Part shown: in pieces, positions 33,001 to 45,230 of the stretch
Layout of the letters: each line of letters opens with the position of its first letter
Position numbering within the stretch: the stretch's first letter is position 1
NCBI GenBank assembly: GCA_028551475.1
Contig: CM052361.1
Location: forward strand, 15,813,274-15,877,273
DNA: 64,000 nucleotides
Source: Casuarina equisetifolia
Lineage: Eukaryota > Streptophyta > Magnoliopsida > Fagales > Casuarinaceae
Direction: 5' to 3'
Translations under genes and position numbers: made by a program
The notes under the pieces: generated by a model
What the model saw: only the letters and a program-made list of their open reading frames with translations
Database searches by the model: none
Told to the model about the DNA's origin: nothing

Positions 33001-36000
33001 TCCCCATTATTGGTGCTACAGCTGACATGGTTTTTTCTCTCTTTTAGTAACGATTGTTCTCTGCTCACTCATGGGCCTTTGAAATGGTAGAAGTTAACCC
33101 CCCTCCTCATGAGCCTTAATAATGTATAGAAAATGCTACTACAGGTTCTTAGGTTATGTTGTTTATGCATGAAAAAAAAATGGATCTAGTTAATGTGCTT
33201 CGACATTTTTTTTAAAATTCTATTATTTTATAAAGCAAAGGCATTTTATTGTGCTTATACTATATATATCTTTGCCCACATGATATGATGAGAAAATAAG
33301 CTACTAAGAATCATAATAGCAATATGTGGGAAGGTTTACCATGCTAAATTCTCATGCTTCGATTGGGTCAAAGGTATAAAAACATTAACAACATTAATGG
33401 CCAAATTATGTCCCGCGGAGTCGTAAACTAATTAATTTGAAATCCGCTTGTAAGTTTCGTTAAAATAGAAAACTCTAGGTCAATCTAAAATAATTATCGT
33501 TAGCTTAGTTTAAAAATATAACGAGTGATTTAATCTTTTGTGAAAAAAAAAATGTAGAATCCACTATGGATTAAGGCTTCCATCCAGTCACTTCAAAAAC
33601 CCATCTTTAGAAAGTTAAGAGTCAATATCGAGCAGTCATCGCCTCTCCACTCTCTAACCCTCTAAAATCGTTGCTCCAAGTAATGTCGACTGGACACTAC
33701 TGTGATTTTTGTAAGTTTTTTGATAGACTCACTGGTCAAGGAAGAGACCATAATCAATATAGTCTTGCAGTTAGTAGTCCCAAGTAGCGCAGATATATCA
33801 CGGTCTTGAATTACGTTCTCAGCGATTGGTGTTCCAAAAGGCTAGTGTAGCTAACTTAGGATAAAGTTCTTAAATCTATCTGGTCCAAGCATAAAGGCCT
33901 ACTTGACTTGACCTACCAATCTCTCCTCGACCATAGCTACATCAATTTCGAACATATGATCTTTCATAGGATTGGGAGTGGCAACTTTGGTGCTGGCGTT
34001 GATTGAATTGAGAAAAAGAGAAAAAGGTAATTGGGTTTTTGTGTTTAATTTGCGGCGTTGGAAGGAAAGACATGCCCCAACGAGTGTGCAACGTCGAAGA
34101 GGGTGAACGATGATGATGTCAGAAGAGTAGAAGACAATTGGGATTCATATAAAAAACAATGGAGATTGATTTCATGGCAGTTATAGGGCTTCGATTTCAT
34201 ACTATCGTTGCAATGATTTAGGTCTTGCTCTTAGATTTACTGGTCGTGTTAAAGTTTGAAATCTGGTAAGGAATCCCTTTTCAATGAGTCCTGAAACAAA
34301 GCAAGGATAGGAAAACTTTTTCTAAGATATCAAAACCATATTGCGTAAAATTAAAAACTTTCTCAGAAACCACCTAAGCACTTTACGATTTATTAAACTA
34401 ATGCCAATTAAGCAGCTCTTGTTATTTCCTTTGACGCCTACTCAAGTTCGACTGATAGACTAAAACAGGTCCTAACTTTGATAGGATTCAATGCTTAGCG
34501 CATATTATGATTTATCCTTAAGATAATTTTGTATAGGATGAAAATTCTATATTGTCTATGTAATTTCTTATGGTAAAAATTAAATAAAAAAAATATATTT
34601 TTAACTTTTGAACTAATTTTTGAATTGCCTTTGACCTTTTAACTTAACGAGAACCTAAGTTGAATTTACATACAATAAAACTTTTTTTTTAAATTTCTTT
34701 ATAGTATACATAGTTGGAAAAAAAAAATTGTTTTCTTGAGATGAAAATTTGATGTTTGCTAAACAAATTAGAAAATTATGCTCCTTTTGGCTATGAGAAA
34801 TCTTGACGGTACGTAAATCCGGACCCTTTGTTTGCGGTAGTCCAGGAAGAAAGTGTCGAGAGTCTTTTTGATTCACAAGATAAATTAAGTTAAAGCAACA
34901 ATCATGCATGAAATTTGTCTTGCTGACTGCCATTTCATATGTCTTTTCCTGATTGGTACGACATTATGCAAATGGTTCACTTTACGTATTGCCAACTTCC
35001 TCGTCTGAAGAATATGCGTTCGAATAAAGATATTTAACCAAATCTAACTTTATCATATATTTCTCGAGACCAGCTGAACAAAATGTTGAACACAAGATGC
35101 TCGCAATTGGAAAAACTAGGTACTGTTGTGTCATCTGGAGGCAAATACCAATTGGCATATGATGAACGTCTGTCACATCACATCGAAATAGACGACGACC
35201 AAGGAAATTGATGGCCACCGCCCAATCAAAGGTGATAACAAAACGCGATTTTGAGTTTGCATACCTTTGGTGAATCAATACAAAAACAGACGAGAAATAA
35301 AAAGAAAAAAGGAAAAAAGAAAAAGGACAAAGGAAGCTAATGATGCTAAGAATTACTTAGACCTTCTGCTTTAGAAACTAAAGGGAATCAAAAGCAGCCT
35401 TTGTTGAAAAGCGGGCACGAGGGCATCACCAATTACGACTTTATTGATTGATCCTTTTCTAAAAGGAGCATTGGCCGATAGACTTTCGCTTAAAACAAGA
35501 AGCAAGCTTTGCTATCTCAGAAAATATCACGGCAATAACATGATGTTGGGGCATTGTTTTCTCCCCCAGAGTGAATGTCACGTGAATGGGTATCATGGAC
35601 GGACTACATTATTAACGAGAAGCTTTATATGCTGGGAAGAAAAGTGAGAAAAAAGAAGAAGAAAAAGAGAAGCTTTATGTTTGAGTACAAACTCTAACAT
35701 ATATCATTGATATCACTACTTTATCTAACGTTTAAACCAAATCATTCGTGCATATTAATATTTTAAAATACAACGTATAAAAAAAAATGTATCCTTTTAG
35801 TTGGTGCCACTCATAATTAGGTTATAGCACTGTTATCTTGATCACCAGATGCTGAGTAGACACTGGCTAGCCCACTTCTTTTGTTTCTTTTTCTTTTAAA
35901 ATAAAAAATAAAAAATAAAAAACAGATCGATAATAGCAAGAGAAAATGATTGAACTATAGTTTAGCGCTTCCCAACTCTTATCAGCTACTCCACGGCATT

Positions 36001-37840
36001 AGTAAAGTTGTGAGTCACAATCTTTTGGTGTCCCACCATTATATTCTTTTCTCCAATTTTACATTTTTCTTTTGGCTGATAGCTGACTCTTGTTATGTTG
36101 CATGCATGAACCAATAATGTTTTTGACCCTTGGGAGACCAGGTGCAATCGGAGCTTCTTTTTGTTACATACAGAATGCGGAACTGGTACGACTAACAAGG
36201 AAAATGCTTCACTAAATGGAAGAATTATCTCGGGTCAAATCCATCTGCGCCTTAGGTCTCCATCATCGAGGTTTGTTTTAATTCTTTGACAATAACGCGT
36301 GCCCACCGACTTTATTCTCCAGACTACGCGATAGCAAAAAGTAGTAACATCTCCTTTTCCAGACAATGGAAAATTAGAGATGAATACGAGGGACAGAAAA
36401 TGAGCGTTTGTGAAGAACAGGCACGCTTCCCAAGCTTTCTGTATTGTAATAATTTGTAAATTGAAGATACTAGAGTACGGTTTTGAATTTGAGGAATTAT
36501 GTCGGATGATTCTGACTCTGGTTCTCAAAATAATCTCGAACTTGACTCCTAAGGGAGCCCTTTTGGTAATAGTTCCTTAGGGAAGGTGGAGTCACATGGC
36601 CTTGAACTGCGAGAAAATATAACAAAAGTATAACCTATTGTAAGCAGAAAACAGTATGCATTAAGGAGTTAACCCGTCTTTTTCATATGTGGACGGTGAT
36701 GACTTCACGACCATCATGAGGATTTTATTAATCATATTCCCTAATCTAACTGCACATAAGTGCATATTCTAGGGTTAAGCTTGGGGCCCAGATGTTGCTT
36801 TTTAGGCTTTGTTGGTTCTCATCTAGTCCGAAGTTGCATTTCCAAGAATCCTGAAACCTAACGTTTTGAATTTAATAAACAATTCAAAGAATCAGTAGCC
36901 ACAAAACATCCAAATTTAGGTTGGAGATGTTGACAATGAAATGTACAGTTCTCACAAGTTAAATCATGGACTCTTGGCACGATGTTAGATTGTATACCTA
37001 GATAATATAACCAAATATGATTCTATGACAAATCTTTTAGTGTGAGAATACTATCGCCCTTGTCCTGCTCTTTAAAAAAACACTTTGATCAACTTTCAGT
37101 CTCAATGATGTCGGCAAATTATTCCGTCGAAAGATAAGATGTATGGATCTCTGATTAATAAGATTGGCTTCATTGTACCAAACTCCAGTCACTGTCGTGG
37201 TAGTTACTTGATAATCCGAATTAGAATTAGCATTCAATGTCCCTTGAGGTGGAATAAATCAATTTGACAGCAAACTCTTTTCTTAAAGTGAGAAACTTTG
37301 AATATTTAGCAAGTAATTGAGTTAAGAAGTGGTCCCTTGAAGGGTTTCTGCTCTGCACCTGTTGAAGGCCTACTTTTATTTTTTTGTGGGGTTCAAGATA
37401 GAAGTTCCGCTGGGAAGTCTTTTTCTTCATTCTTTTTCTCCTATGAATATGGGAAAGTCAGTTACGTATGAGTTCCCACCCCTCATACATTTCACTGAGC
37501 TTGATATGCAACATTCATGTACCTTTAGTCATGTCGCCGTTAGGGGTAATTGAAGTTCTTTCTGCTTTCACTTGAGGGTAACAAAAATCTTTGTTGGGTT
37601 CTTTTCAATGCTCTTAGTCGTTGGTTTGTGATGTGAGCTACTAGGGGATTCGGACACTGTTCACCTCACATTAGGACTGGGTTTTATTCCAAAAGGTTAA
37701 CTTTAATTAGGGAGAATAGTCAATTTTCTTATATAGTCAAATCATTTTGTTTGCCTTTCTGATGTGAGAAAATAAAGTCTATTACAATAGTCTCATAATG
37801 CATCTTAGAGGGAGGGCAAGTTGTCCCCCAATGCCTTGCT
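33001..37840. other. Intergenic, no gene recognised
   Basis: No frame here resembles a known family. Candidates such as 34655-34933, 34982-35278, 35986-36198 and 36235-36528 (all minus) are isolated, lack splice or start context and carry no motifs. No LTR pairs or shared repeats with the rest of the window were seen. Confidence 0.5.
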
Positions 37841-37849
37841 ATTGTTATG

Positions 37850-38130
37850 ATAGATGCAACCTAAGATCAAATTGCATAAATACAAAGAAATTAAACACAT
37901 AAGAACACGAGATTTAGTTGATTCAGGCATAAACAGTCATATCCACCATCCATCTTCTGTATAATAGTTTCCTCTCCTGTAAAAGGGATACAGTCGCTTC
38001 TCTTATACATGACACTGTTTTTCGCACTCATTGTTTCGTGCCGGAGAGGTTTTGTACACTAAATTTTACAATATCCCAACAGCTATAACAGATGTAAAAT
38101 TAATGAGGCTCGAGCTGGTTCTATGTATGC
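37850..38130 (-). mobile_element. Copia-like LTR fragment
   Basis: The block 'aacacgagatttagttgattc' (37902-37922) followed by 'catatccacc' is the conserved segment of many plant copia LTRs (AAGATTTACGTGGTTC...CTACATCCAC), and a related block is in the LTR at 41747-42280. Borders and a second LTR are not visible, so this is a solo or truncated LTR at best. Confidence 0.35.
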
Positions 38131-39640
38131 ATGAGAATCTGGCCTCTGAAAAGTTAAATATGCCATGCAAAAGTGACTTGAGCTAGAAATTTTATGTGGA
38201 GTGGCTAGGAACAGAAAACAGAATACAAGGTTTCCCTAACCCATCACTGGCTCTTGAGCCAGAATTTGTCCCTACATAATAAGCACCCGGCAACCGTCGA
38301 CGTTTTCCATTTAAAGAGCTTAGCAAGTAACGCTCCTTGCCTACCAAAAAGAAAAGTTCATGGGCCACCACTCGTGAGGAAGAGGGTCACTACCTTCAAG
38401 ACGGTGGTCTTCGGATTAGTTGGGTTTGTCCCTTTGCAGCAAAGGCGGAACATCAGGCGCAGCCTTTTTTGAAAACAAAAGGGGCTTTAGTGCATCAACT
38501 TCCAGTGACTTTCTTTGACTACGCCAGTATCCCTCCTAACAGGAGAACGCCAAGAAAACAAGCGAATTTTCCCGGGCGAATAATCAATGCCCCTTATCTT
38601 CTTCGGGTTCTCCTATTCAGCATGTGAATTTATCGATGACAAGGACGTTCTTTTCACTTGATTGACTACCGCATAAATTTCTATAACTTTTGGACGAAAC
38701 ATTTCCAACCACATTTGCAAAGAAGATCAACATCGTGAAATGATTAAACTTTCTTTTCTGTATATCTGCCCCTTTTCCCCTAACCTAAGTTCATTCATCA
38801 GATTTTCCAGATCTAAAGGGTTCTCGTTGGAACCATCTATGATGCAATTCTGGACAGTTGCTGTTTTCATGCTCGAATCAAGACCAACATTACGAGCAAA
38901 AACACGAGATCCATTCTCCTTCCACCGGGACAAAAGATACACAGAGCTTAATACTTCTCTACCGTCTTGAACCCCTATTTACTATCTTAAAGATAGAGAG
39001 AGAAAGATAAGATAATAAACTAATTATAGTAGCTTACCAGTGGCCGCGAGATTTTCCAGTCTTCAGCCAAATTATATAATTTACCGACGATTTTTTCATG
39101 CGCAGAATGGCAGGATTCTCACAACGATTGTCGTCAAACAGACTAGTTATAATAGTGATCATTTTTAAACCTAACTTGTTGTAAAGCAACATTAAGAAGA
39201 GTTAGGCCAACCCCCACAACTCCTTGTCTCGTCATGAACTGTGGAATTCATTCCACGTGAAGTCTAGAAAAGCCGCTCGGCAACGATGGCGTTGATTTCG
39301 TACGTTGTAAATTACTCATTTCTTTTCTATCCTAGAACATATGCCCTTCAAACAAGTGGTATTAAGATAATATTTATATATAAATATTATTTTTAAATTA
39401 TGAATTAATTTTTAAGTTAGATCATAAATTTATTTATATAATATTATAGCTTTGATTGGTTTACCATAACTTTTATTTAAATTTGAACTATTTAAATATA
39501 TTTGATATATTTTTATATACTGAGGCCGAAAGTTCAATACCAAAAGGAGTCATCGTATAAGTTTAAATACATATTTCTTCTTTTCAATTCAAGAATAAAC
39601 TTTTAACATAGAAGAAGGGCTAAAAGGCTGAGAAATGCTC
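38131..39640. other. Intergenic with a higher-GC patch
   Basis: Between 38220 and 38640 base composition is more balanced and two plus-strand frames overlap (38254-38472 and 38337-38627, 72 and 96 codons). They are basic but match no family. The texture recalls organelle-derived DNA, though I cannot match it to a mitochondrial or plastid gene. From 39350 to 39500 the DNA is extremely AT-rich. Confidence 0.3.
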
Positions 39641-39646
39641 AGCTGC

Positions 39647-41040
39647 TGATAACTCTATTTTTATAGAGTTATTTTGACTATTTTAGGATATAAATAATAT
39701 AAATTTTATAAGATAATATTTAAATTTTGATATATTTATGTAAATTGGTGTTATTTATGCAGCAAACTCTAAAAGAGCAAAAAAAAATAAAGGAAGATAA
39801 AGTTACAAAAAGGCACGTGAAGAAAACAAGGAAAGAAAAAGAAGTCAAAAGAAGAAAAGAGGAGGCAACATGTAAAGTAGCAAAAGGGGAGGAAAAGGAT
39901 AAAAAAAAAGGACAAAAAAAGGAAATAAAGGAAAAGGGGCAAAAAAGTGAATTAAAAGGGAGAAGGCGCCGCACAAGAGAAGAAGAGAGAGAAGAGAGAG
40001 AAAAGAAGAAGAAGCCGCGTGTTGCCGAAACCAACCAAGGAAGAGAGAAAAAGTGAGAGAAGAAAGAGGAAACCAAGAAAGAAAAAGAGAAATATAGGTG
40101 CGAAAGCTTTCCTCTACTTCTTATCATTCTTGAATTGTAAAAATTTTGTAAAGAATTCTTAAAGAAAAGACAGTGTGATGACAACTTTTCTATTTTTTTA
40201 TTTAAGATGTTTTGCTTAATTTCTACTATTGCTTTGGTTTGTTATTTTATTATGTTCTAAACTTCTTTTGTCAGAGCGAAGATGTAGCCTAACTATGATG
40301 ATGTGAATTTTATAAGTTTTTATGTTTTGCAAGATATTTTATTTATGTGAGTTATATATTATTATGCTTAATGCTTTTAAGTGATTGACCACCACTTGAA
40401 TGATTTGATGTGCATATTTAAGACTGAGAGGTAATAATATGCAATTGTTTCTTATAATATATAACCATGAATTAAATGTGGATAGACATATACCATGTTA
40501 TTTGTGTGGCTTTCGGTGATAAAATGATCGAAAGATTTATTATAAACTAGGAATATTCACATATCCTAATGTATTTGGTTTGTTTTAATTCACATATAGA
40601 GATATAATGAATTAATGAACTAAATAGGTTTACTATACCTAGACATAGGATAGTAAATAAATTAGAAAGTTTCGCCATCACATGGGTAATATCATTCTTG
40701 TAGGCATAAACTATGAAAATTCATATATAATAGTTATGGTGAAATCAGAAGCTCTAACATGTTTCTCATCTTGATTTTTCTTACTTGGATTCAATTTTAA
40801 TTAGTCTTGAGTTTTCGTTTTGAAAGTTTTAAATTTTAATTCATCATCAACAATATTTTGATTTGCTAGATAAATTTTAAGATTAATTCATCATTAGTAC
40901 TTAATTAGTTTAGTATTCACCAATCTTCGTGGGACGATACTTTTCTTATCATTATATTACTTGTTCGACATGTTCAATTGTATTTAAAATTCACCATTAC
41001 TTGTTCGACATGTTCAATTATATTTAAAATTCACCGAACA
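39647..41040 (+). mobile_element. Solo LTR, 'TGATAAC' family, plus orientation
   Basis: 1394 bp, starting TGATAACTC and ending CCGAACA (TG...CA), flanked by GCTGC (39642-39646) and GCTGT (41041-41045), a 5-bp target-site duplication with one C/T difference. The body aligns with the nested copies at 17.8-20.3 kb (opposite orientation) and with 1-1050. A purine-rich stretch near 39770-40080 makes long but meaningless frames on both strands. It carries a private 40-bp tandem duplication just before its 3' end. No gag-pol adjoins, hence a solo LTR. Confidence 0.85.
40956..41035 (+). repeat. 40-bp tandem duplication at LTR 3' end
   Basis: Two units, 40956-40995 and 40996-41035, differ at one base. 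Each contains 'ttgttcgacatgttcaatt'. The corresponding place in the nested LTRs has one unit, so the duplication arose in this copy or its immediate parent. Confidence 0.85.
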
Positions 41041-41045
41041 GCTGT

Positions 41046-41746
41046 CATGCAACAAAGAGAAGGATCTGTCATAACACTACAAGTATTTCATACTTACCCT
41101 CTTTTGAGCGGTGATGTAGTTGATCCACTCCGTTATTTATGAGATGGCCTTTTCTTTAAAACCCCTTTTAACCTTAAAAATATTGAAAAGATCATTTGTC
41201 TTACTTCTCCTAGAGAATTGACTACACTCTCGATGTCTTGTCACATATGCACGTTAGCGTGCTGTTCAACAGTGTTTAAACGGAAACGAATTGAAAGAAA
41301 CAGCTTGCCCCATAATTCCATCAACCTCTGAATCTCTCGGCACAGCTAAAAAGTTGAGTGCGTTCGTTTTTTGCTATCTATGCATTTCACACGGCAGTGA
41401 TTGTTGACCAAATTTCTTAACACTAAATTATTGCAATAATGAATCAGAAGAACAGACAGCATGTAACAGAAACAAACAAAAAGGCGAAAGGGGACAAAAT
41501 AGAATGCAGAATAGACACTTCTTGTCCAGCTGAATTTCCCAAATGGACTTTGGGCTTAAACATAGATCAGTCAAAGTTTTTGAAATTTATGCACATTAGT
41601 AAAACATGATCCTACCATATAAAAATGCATATTTGAAATGATTTTCCTCTTTATCTAAGAGATAAGAATAATAATAAAAAACAAAATTAACATTGGATTG
41701 GATCTCACTCATAATAAGCAAAATGCTTTTGCACCTTCCCAAGTTA
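41046..41746. other. Intergenic, no gene recognised
   Basis: No supported frame and no repeats shared with the rest of the window. It separates the solo LTR from the next LTR element. Confidence 0.45.
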
Positions 41747-44700
41747 TGTTGTAGAAAATAATCTATTATATAAATACATAGATGCATAGATTAAGTCATA
41801 TTTATACTCATACACAAGATTTAGGGTGGTTCAAACTAACACAATATTCTTTGTCCACCATTACTAGCACAACTATTGGCTATTTCTTTTCCTATTTAGT
41901 TTCTTCAAGAAAAGATAAAGGTATTGTTTACAAAATCTAAAACGTCTCACATGATTGTTCTTAACACTCTCAAAACTCACATGCTTGATCTATCTCTCTT
42001 TGTGTTAGTCTATGATTACAAGACAAAAGCAATGCCTTTTAATTGTCACCCTCACGAGGTGGGGGCTACCACTTTCATGAGGTGCAACTTTCATTTTTTC
42101 TCTTTAAGTTTTTTTCATGGTCTTCCATTTATAAAGTAATATCAAAAGTAATCTTAACTAAATACTACAATGAATACTTATTAATATAAAGGAAAATAAC
42201 CCATAGAATATGCTTAGAATATATTTGGAATATATCTATAATATGCCTAAAATAGACTAATCTAGGCTTGCTAATTCTCACTCCAAATTCCAAATAATTT
42301 TCCCCTTTTGGAGCAAATGTAGTACAACAACCATAGGTTGATTTGTACATGTGTAATGTCTAAGCCTTTTAATAGTTTAGAAGACTCTCAATGTTAATTT
42401 ACCATCTAAATTAACATATTAGTTGTATTGAGAATTGTCTCTCAACTAGTTTCTCGAGCTCTTCCTTTATCACTAACGAAGGGTTATCTAGTTGAATAAT
42501 ATATTAGTTGTAATAGAAAATGTGTATCTCCCTTAACTTCTCAAACTCTTCCTTTTTCAAAATGCTAATACATCGCATCAATATAATATTTGTGAAACAA
42601 ATAGAAATTGATATGTCTTTTCCTCTATTCGCACACCAATATTATCTCTTCACTTCAAATCCTATGGGTTGATGTAGTATAAAATAGACCATTACCAAAA
42701 CTCAACATCACCCATATTGAAGCAATGAGAATATATCACATCACTCTATAACAATTCACATTATATGATACATCATCTAATAATCAAATACAATTACACA
42801 CAATAGGTACTCACATCATTATATGTTTTTCCTCAAAATGAGTTCACACTAGGAATATCCCATATTAAATTGCTTTCCAATGGACATTTCAATAGTAGAG
42901 TGATCAAAGATAAATTGGGTCTCACTAGTTGTATGATCATTGGGGTAGCAAATAAAAAAGTAATATCAATTATTTAAGTGATTCTATGTAGCCCAGCTAG
43001 CAGAGCAACCTTTCCTTATCTATCAATTCTCTTTTAACTATGAATCTATCTGGTTTCCCCTTAGTAAGCATTAAATCTTCAAGTGCCTATTTCATAGTAG
43101 TCCCATGCTCATCATCTCTCATTGCCAAAATAACAATCTTAGCAATACAAGACTATTACTTGAGACTTTCCTTCTTCTAGCTCTTTCTTTTGGTATCACA
43201 CAACTTGATCTCTCCTTTAGGCTATTTTCAATTGACAATATATTGAAAGCACTTGATAAAGAACTTTCATCCTTAAATCATCATTTAGGGGCATAATAGC
43301 CTCCTAAGATATTATTCCCTTTGGAGTTGTATGTCTTGGTCAAATGAATAACCAAAGGATCCTAGATAATTGCACAAGAGATAGAATTGTCTTCACTCTA
43401 CCATTGTCAAAGACAAAAATGAAAGCATTACCTGTCGAACATTTCTTACATCTACATTTAGAAGAATAGTCACTAGCCTTTTGAAATATCAAGCTTTCAT
43501 TAGAATCCTACACATTGGGCAAATGTATAACCAACAAGATCTTACATATCCTACATTGTAGACAACAAAACCAAAACAATATGATATAAGAAATTTAATA
43601 AAGTCTAGTGAAGACATTCATAAGTCCTCTTGTGACATTCTAATAAAAAATATAGTCAAGATTGAATAAATCAAGATAAAGGCACAAGGAACACACATAC
43701 CAAGCTGTTCGAATTCTATCTTGGACATTCCTAATGGCCAATCATGCCATCTATTCAATGCTGAGCCAATTTTAAGTTCACCACATATAACAAAAAGGTT
43801 ACAAAAGCTAACAACAGAATTCGTCAACTTTGGAACTCCTTGGAACTTGCAATAAAAATTCAAAATGCCATTGATTACTATTTAAAATGTCCTAAAAGAC
43901 TGGCCAAAAATATATACAAATTCCTTTATGGTGTGTGTAAAAGATGAGTCAAAACTCTCTACACGTGTGTGGACCTCACGCGCCTCTGCACTGTGTATGT
44001 GTGTGGTTTCACATGCTCTACCCTATGTCTCATGCGTGCATGTCATGCCCCAGCAACATTGTGGCTTTGACTGGTTCAAGACCCCACTTCTGCTTTCACA
44101 ATTCTCTATTAAAGATCTCAATGATTCTTTGCTACGAACCAAACTCTACTAAACCAATATACCATTTACTTCTTTCAATTTGAATGATCTATTGCCGATG
44201 GTCGAATTTTTGCTATCATCCGCATCTTCTCTACTTGACCCAACGTTGTCAATCAATCTCCACTGCCTTTCATTGCAATTCTTCCTCAGTTATGACTAGG
44301 AATCCCTGTAGATCAATTGGCAGCCACTCTTTCGCCGCTAAATGCAATAAATCATAATAGATTTGCAAATTCTTCTTGACTGTCCATATCAAGTGTCCAT
44401 ATAGGGTTTTAACTATTTTGGGTCTAACCTAATCGACTATTGGTCCTAACTTTGGCAACTTTCGTTGTCTGCCATCGGCCATTACTGGTTGCCTTTTGCC
44501 ATACCAAACACTATCAAACAATAGATGGGGGCAGAAAGATTTCAGAAAACAGATTTTCTCCAACCCAAAAGAAATCCACTTGAAAGTTAATCAAGTTTAC
44601 ACACCAAAGATCAGATTTTTATGTAAAAGCAACTAACCTATCTAGTGTTTAGTTCTTTCAATAAGCCAATTTCACTTGTATGATTCTCCCAAGGTTGAAA

Positions 44701-45230
44701 CCAAAGCTTTGATATCAATTGTTTCATAAAACAACCTATTGTATGAGCACATAAACATATAAATCAAGTGATAAAAATACAAGAGACATATGATTTAAGG
44801 TAAGTTGGACTAATACAACATACTTAATCCATTATCACTAATGTAACTATTGGTTTCTTTTCTTTTTATTAAGTTTCTTTGAGAGAATATAAAGGTGTGT
44901 TGTTTACAAAATCAATACACAACTCTCACATGATTACTTTTATACTCTCAACCCTCACTTGGCTGGTCTCTCTCTTGACTAATGGTTGTAACGCAAACTA
45001 GCACCCTAGCTACTATGCTCGTGCAACCTTTTTACTTTTTATTTTTATTTTTTTGCTCTCTAGGTTTCTAATAGTCTTCCATTTTTTAAATTAATACCAT
45101 GTGGAATCTTAACTAAATACCAATAAGAATATCTATCAATACAAAGGAGAATAACATGCAGAATACTTATATACTTGTAATATATCTACAACATACCTAA
45201 CGTACATGAAAGATTAATTTGGTAGCTCCT
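41747..45230 (-). mobile_element. Old LTR retrotransposon with two diverged LTRs
   Basis: Two direct repeats, about 41747-42280 and 44720-45230, align along their length with shared blocks such as 'ttgtttacaaaatc', 'tctcacatgatt' and 'aatcttaactaaatac'. They begin TGTT and TGTTTC on the plus strand. Just inside the upper repeat, 44704-44718 is the complement of a TGATATCAAAGC-type primer-binding site, which makes the element minus-strand. The interior (42281-44703) is about 2.4 kb and riddled with stops; I could not read a confident RT or integrase motif, so it may be non-autonomous or heavily decayed. The LTR block resembles plant copia LTRs. Confidence 0.65.
44704..44718 (-). other. Primer-binding site of the 41.7-45.2 kb element
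   Basis: Read on the minus strand this is TTGATATCAAAGCTT, close to the initiator-Met tRNA site TGGTATCAGAGC, and it starts directly after the end of the 5' LTR (44720). It fixes orientation and the LTR border. Confidence 0.65.

Noticed and set aside
39720-40184. Long frames on both strands (154 and 109 codons)
   Set aside because: They are low-complexity readings of a purine-rich part of the solo LTR (Lys/Glu-rich one way, Ser/Phe-rich the other).
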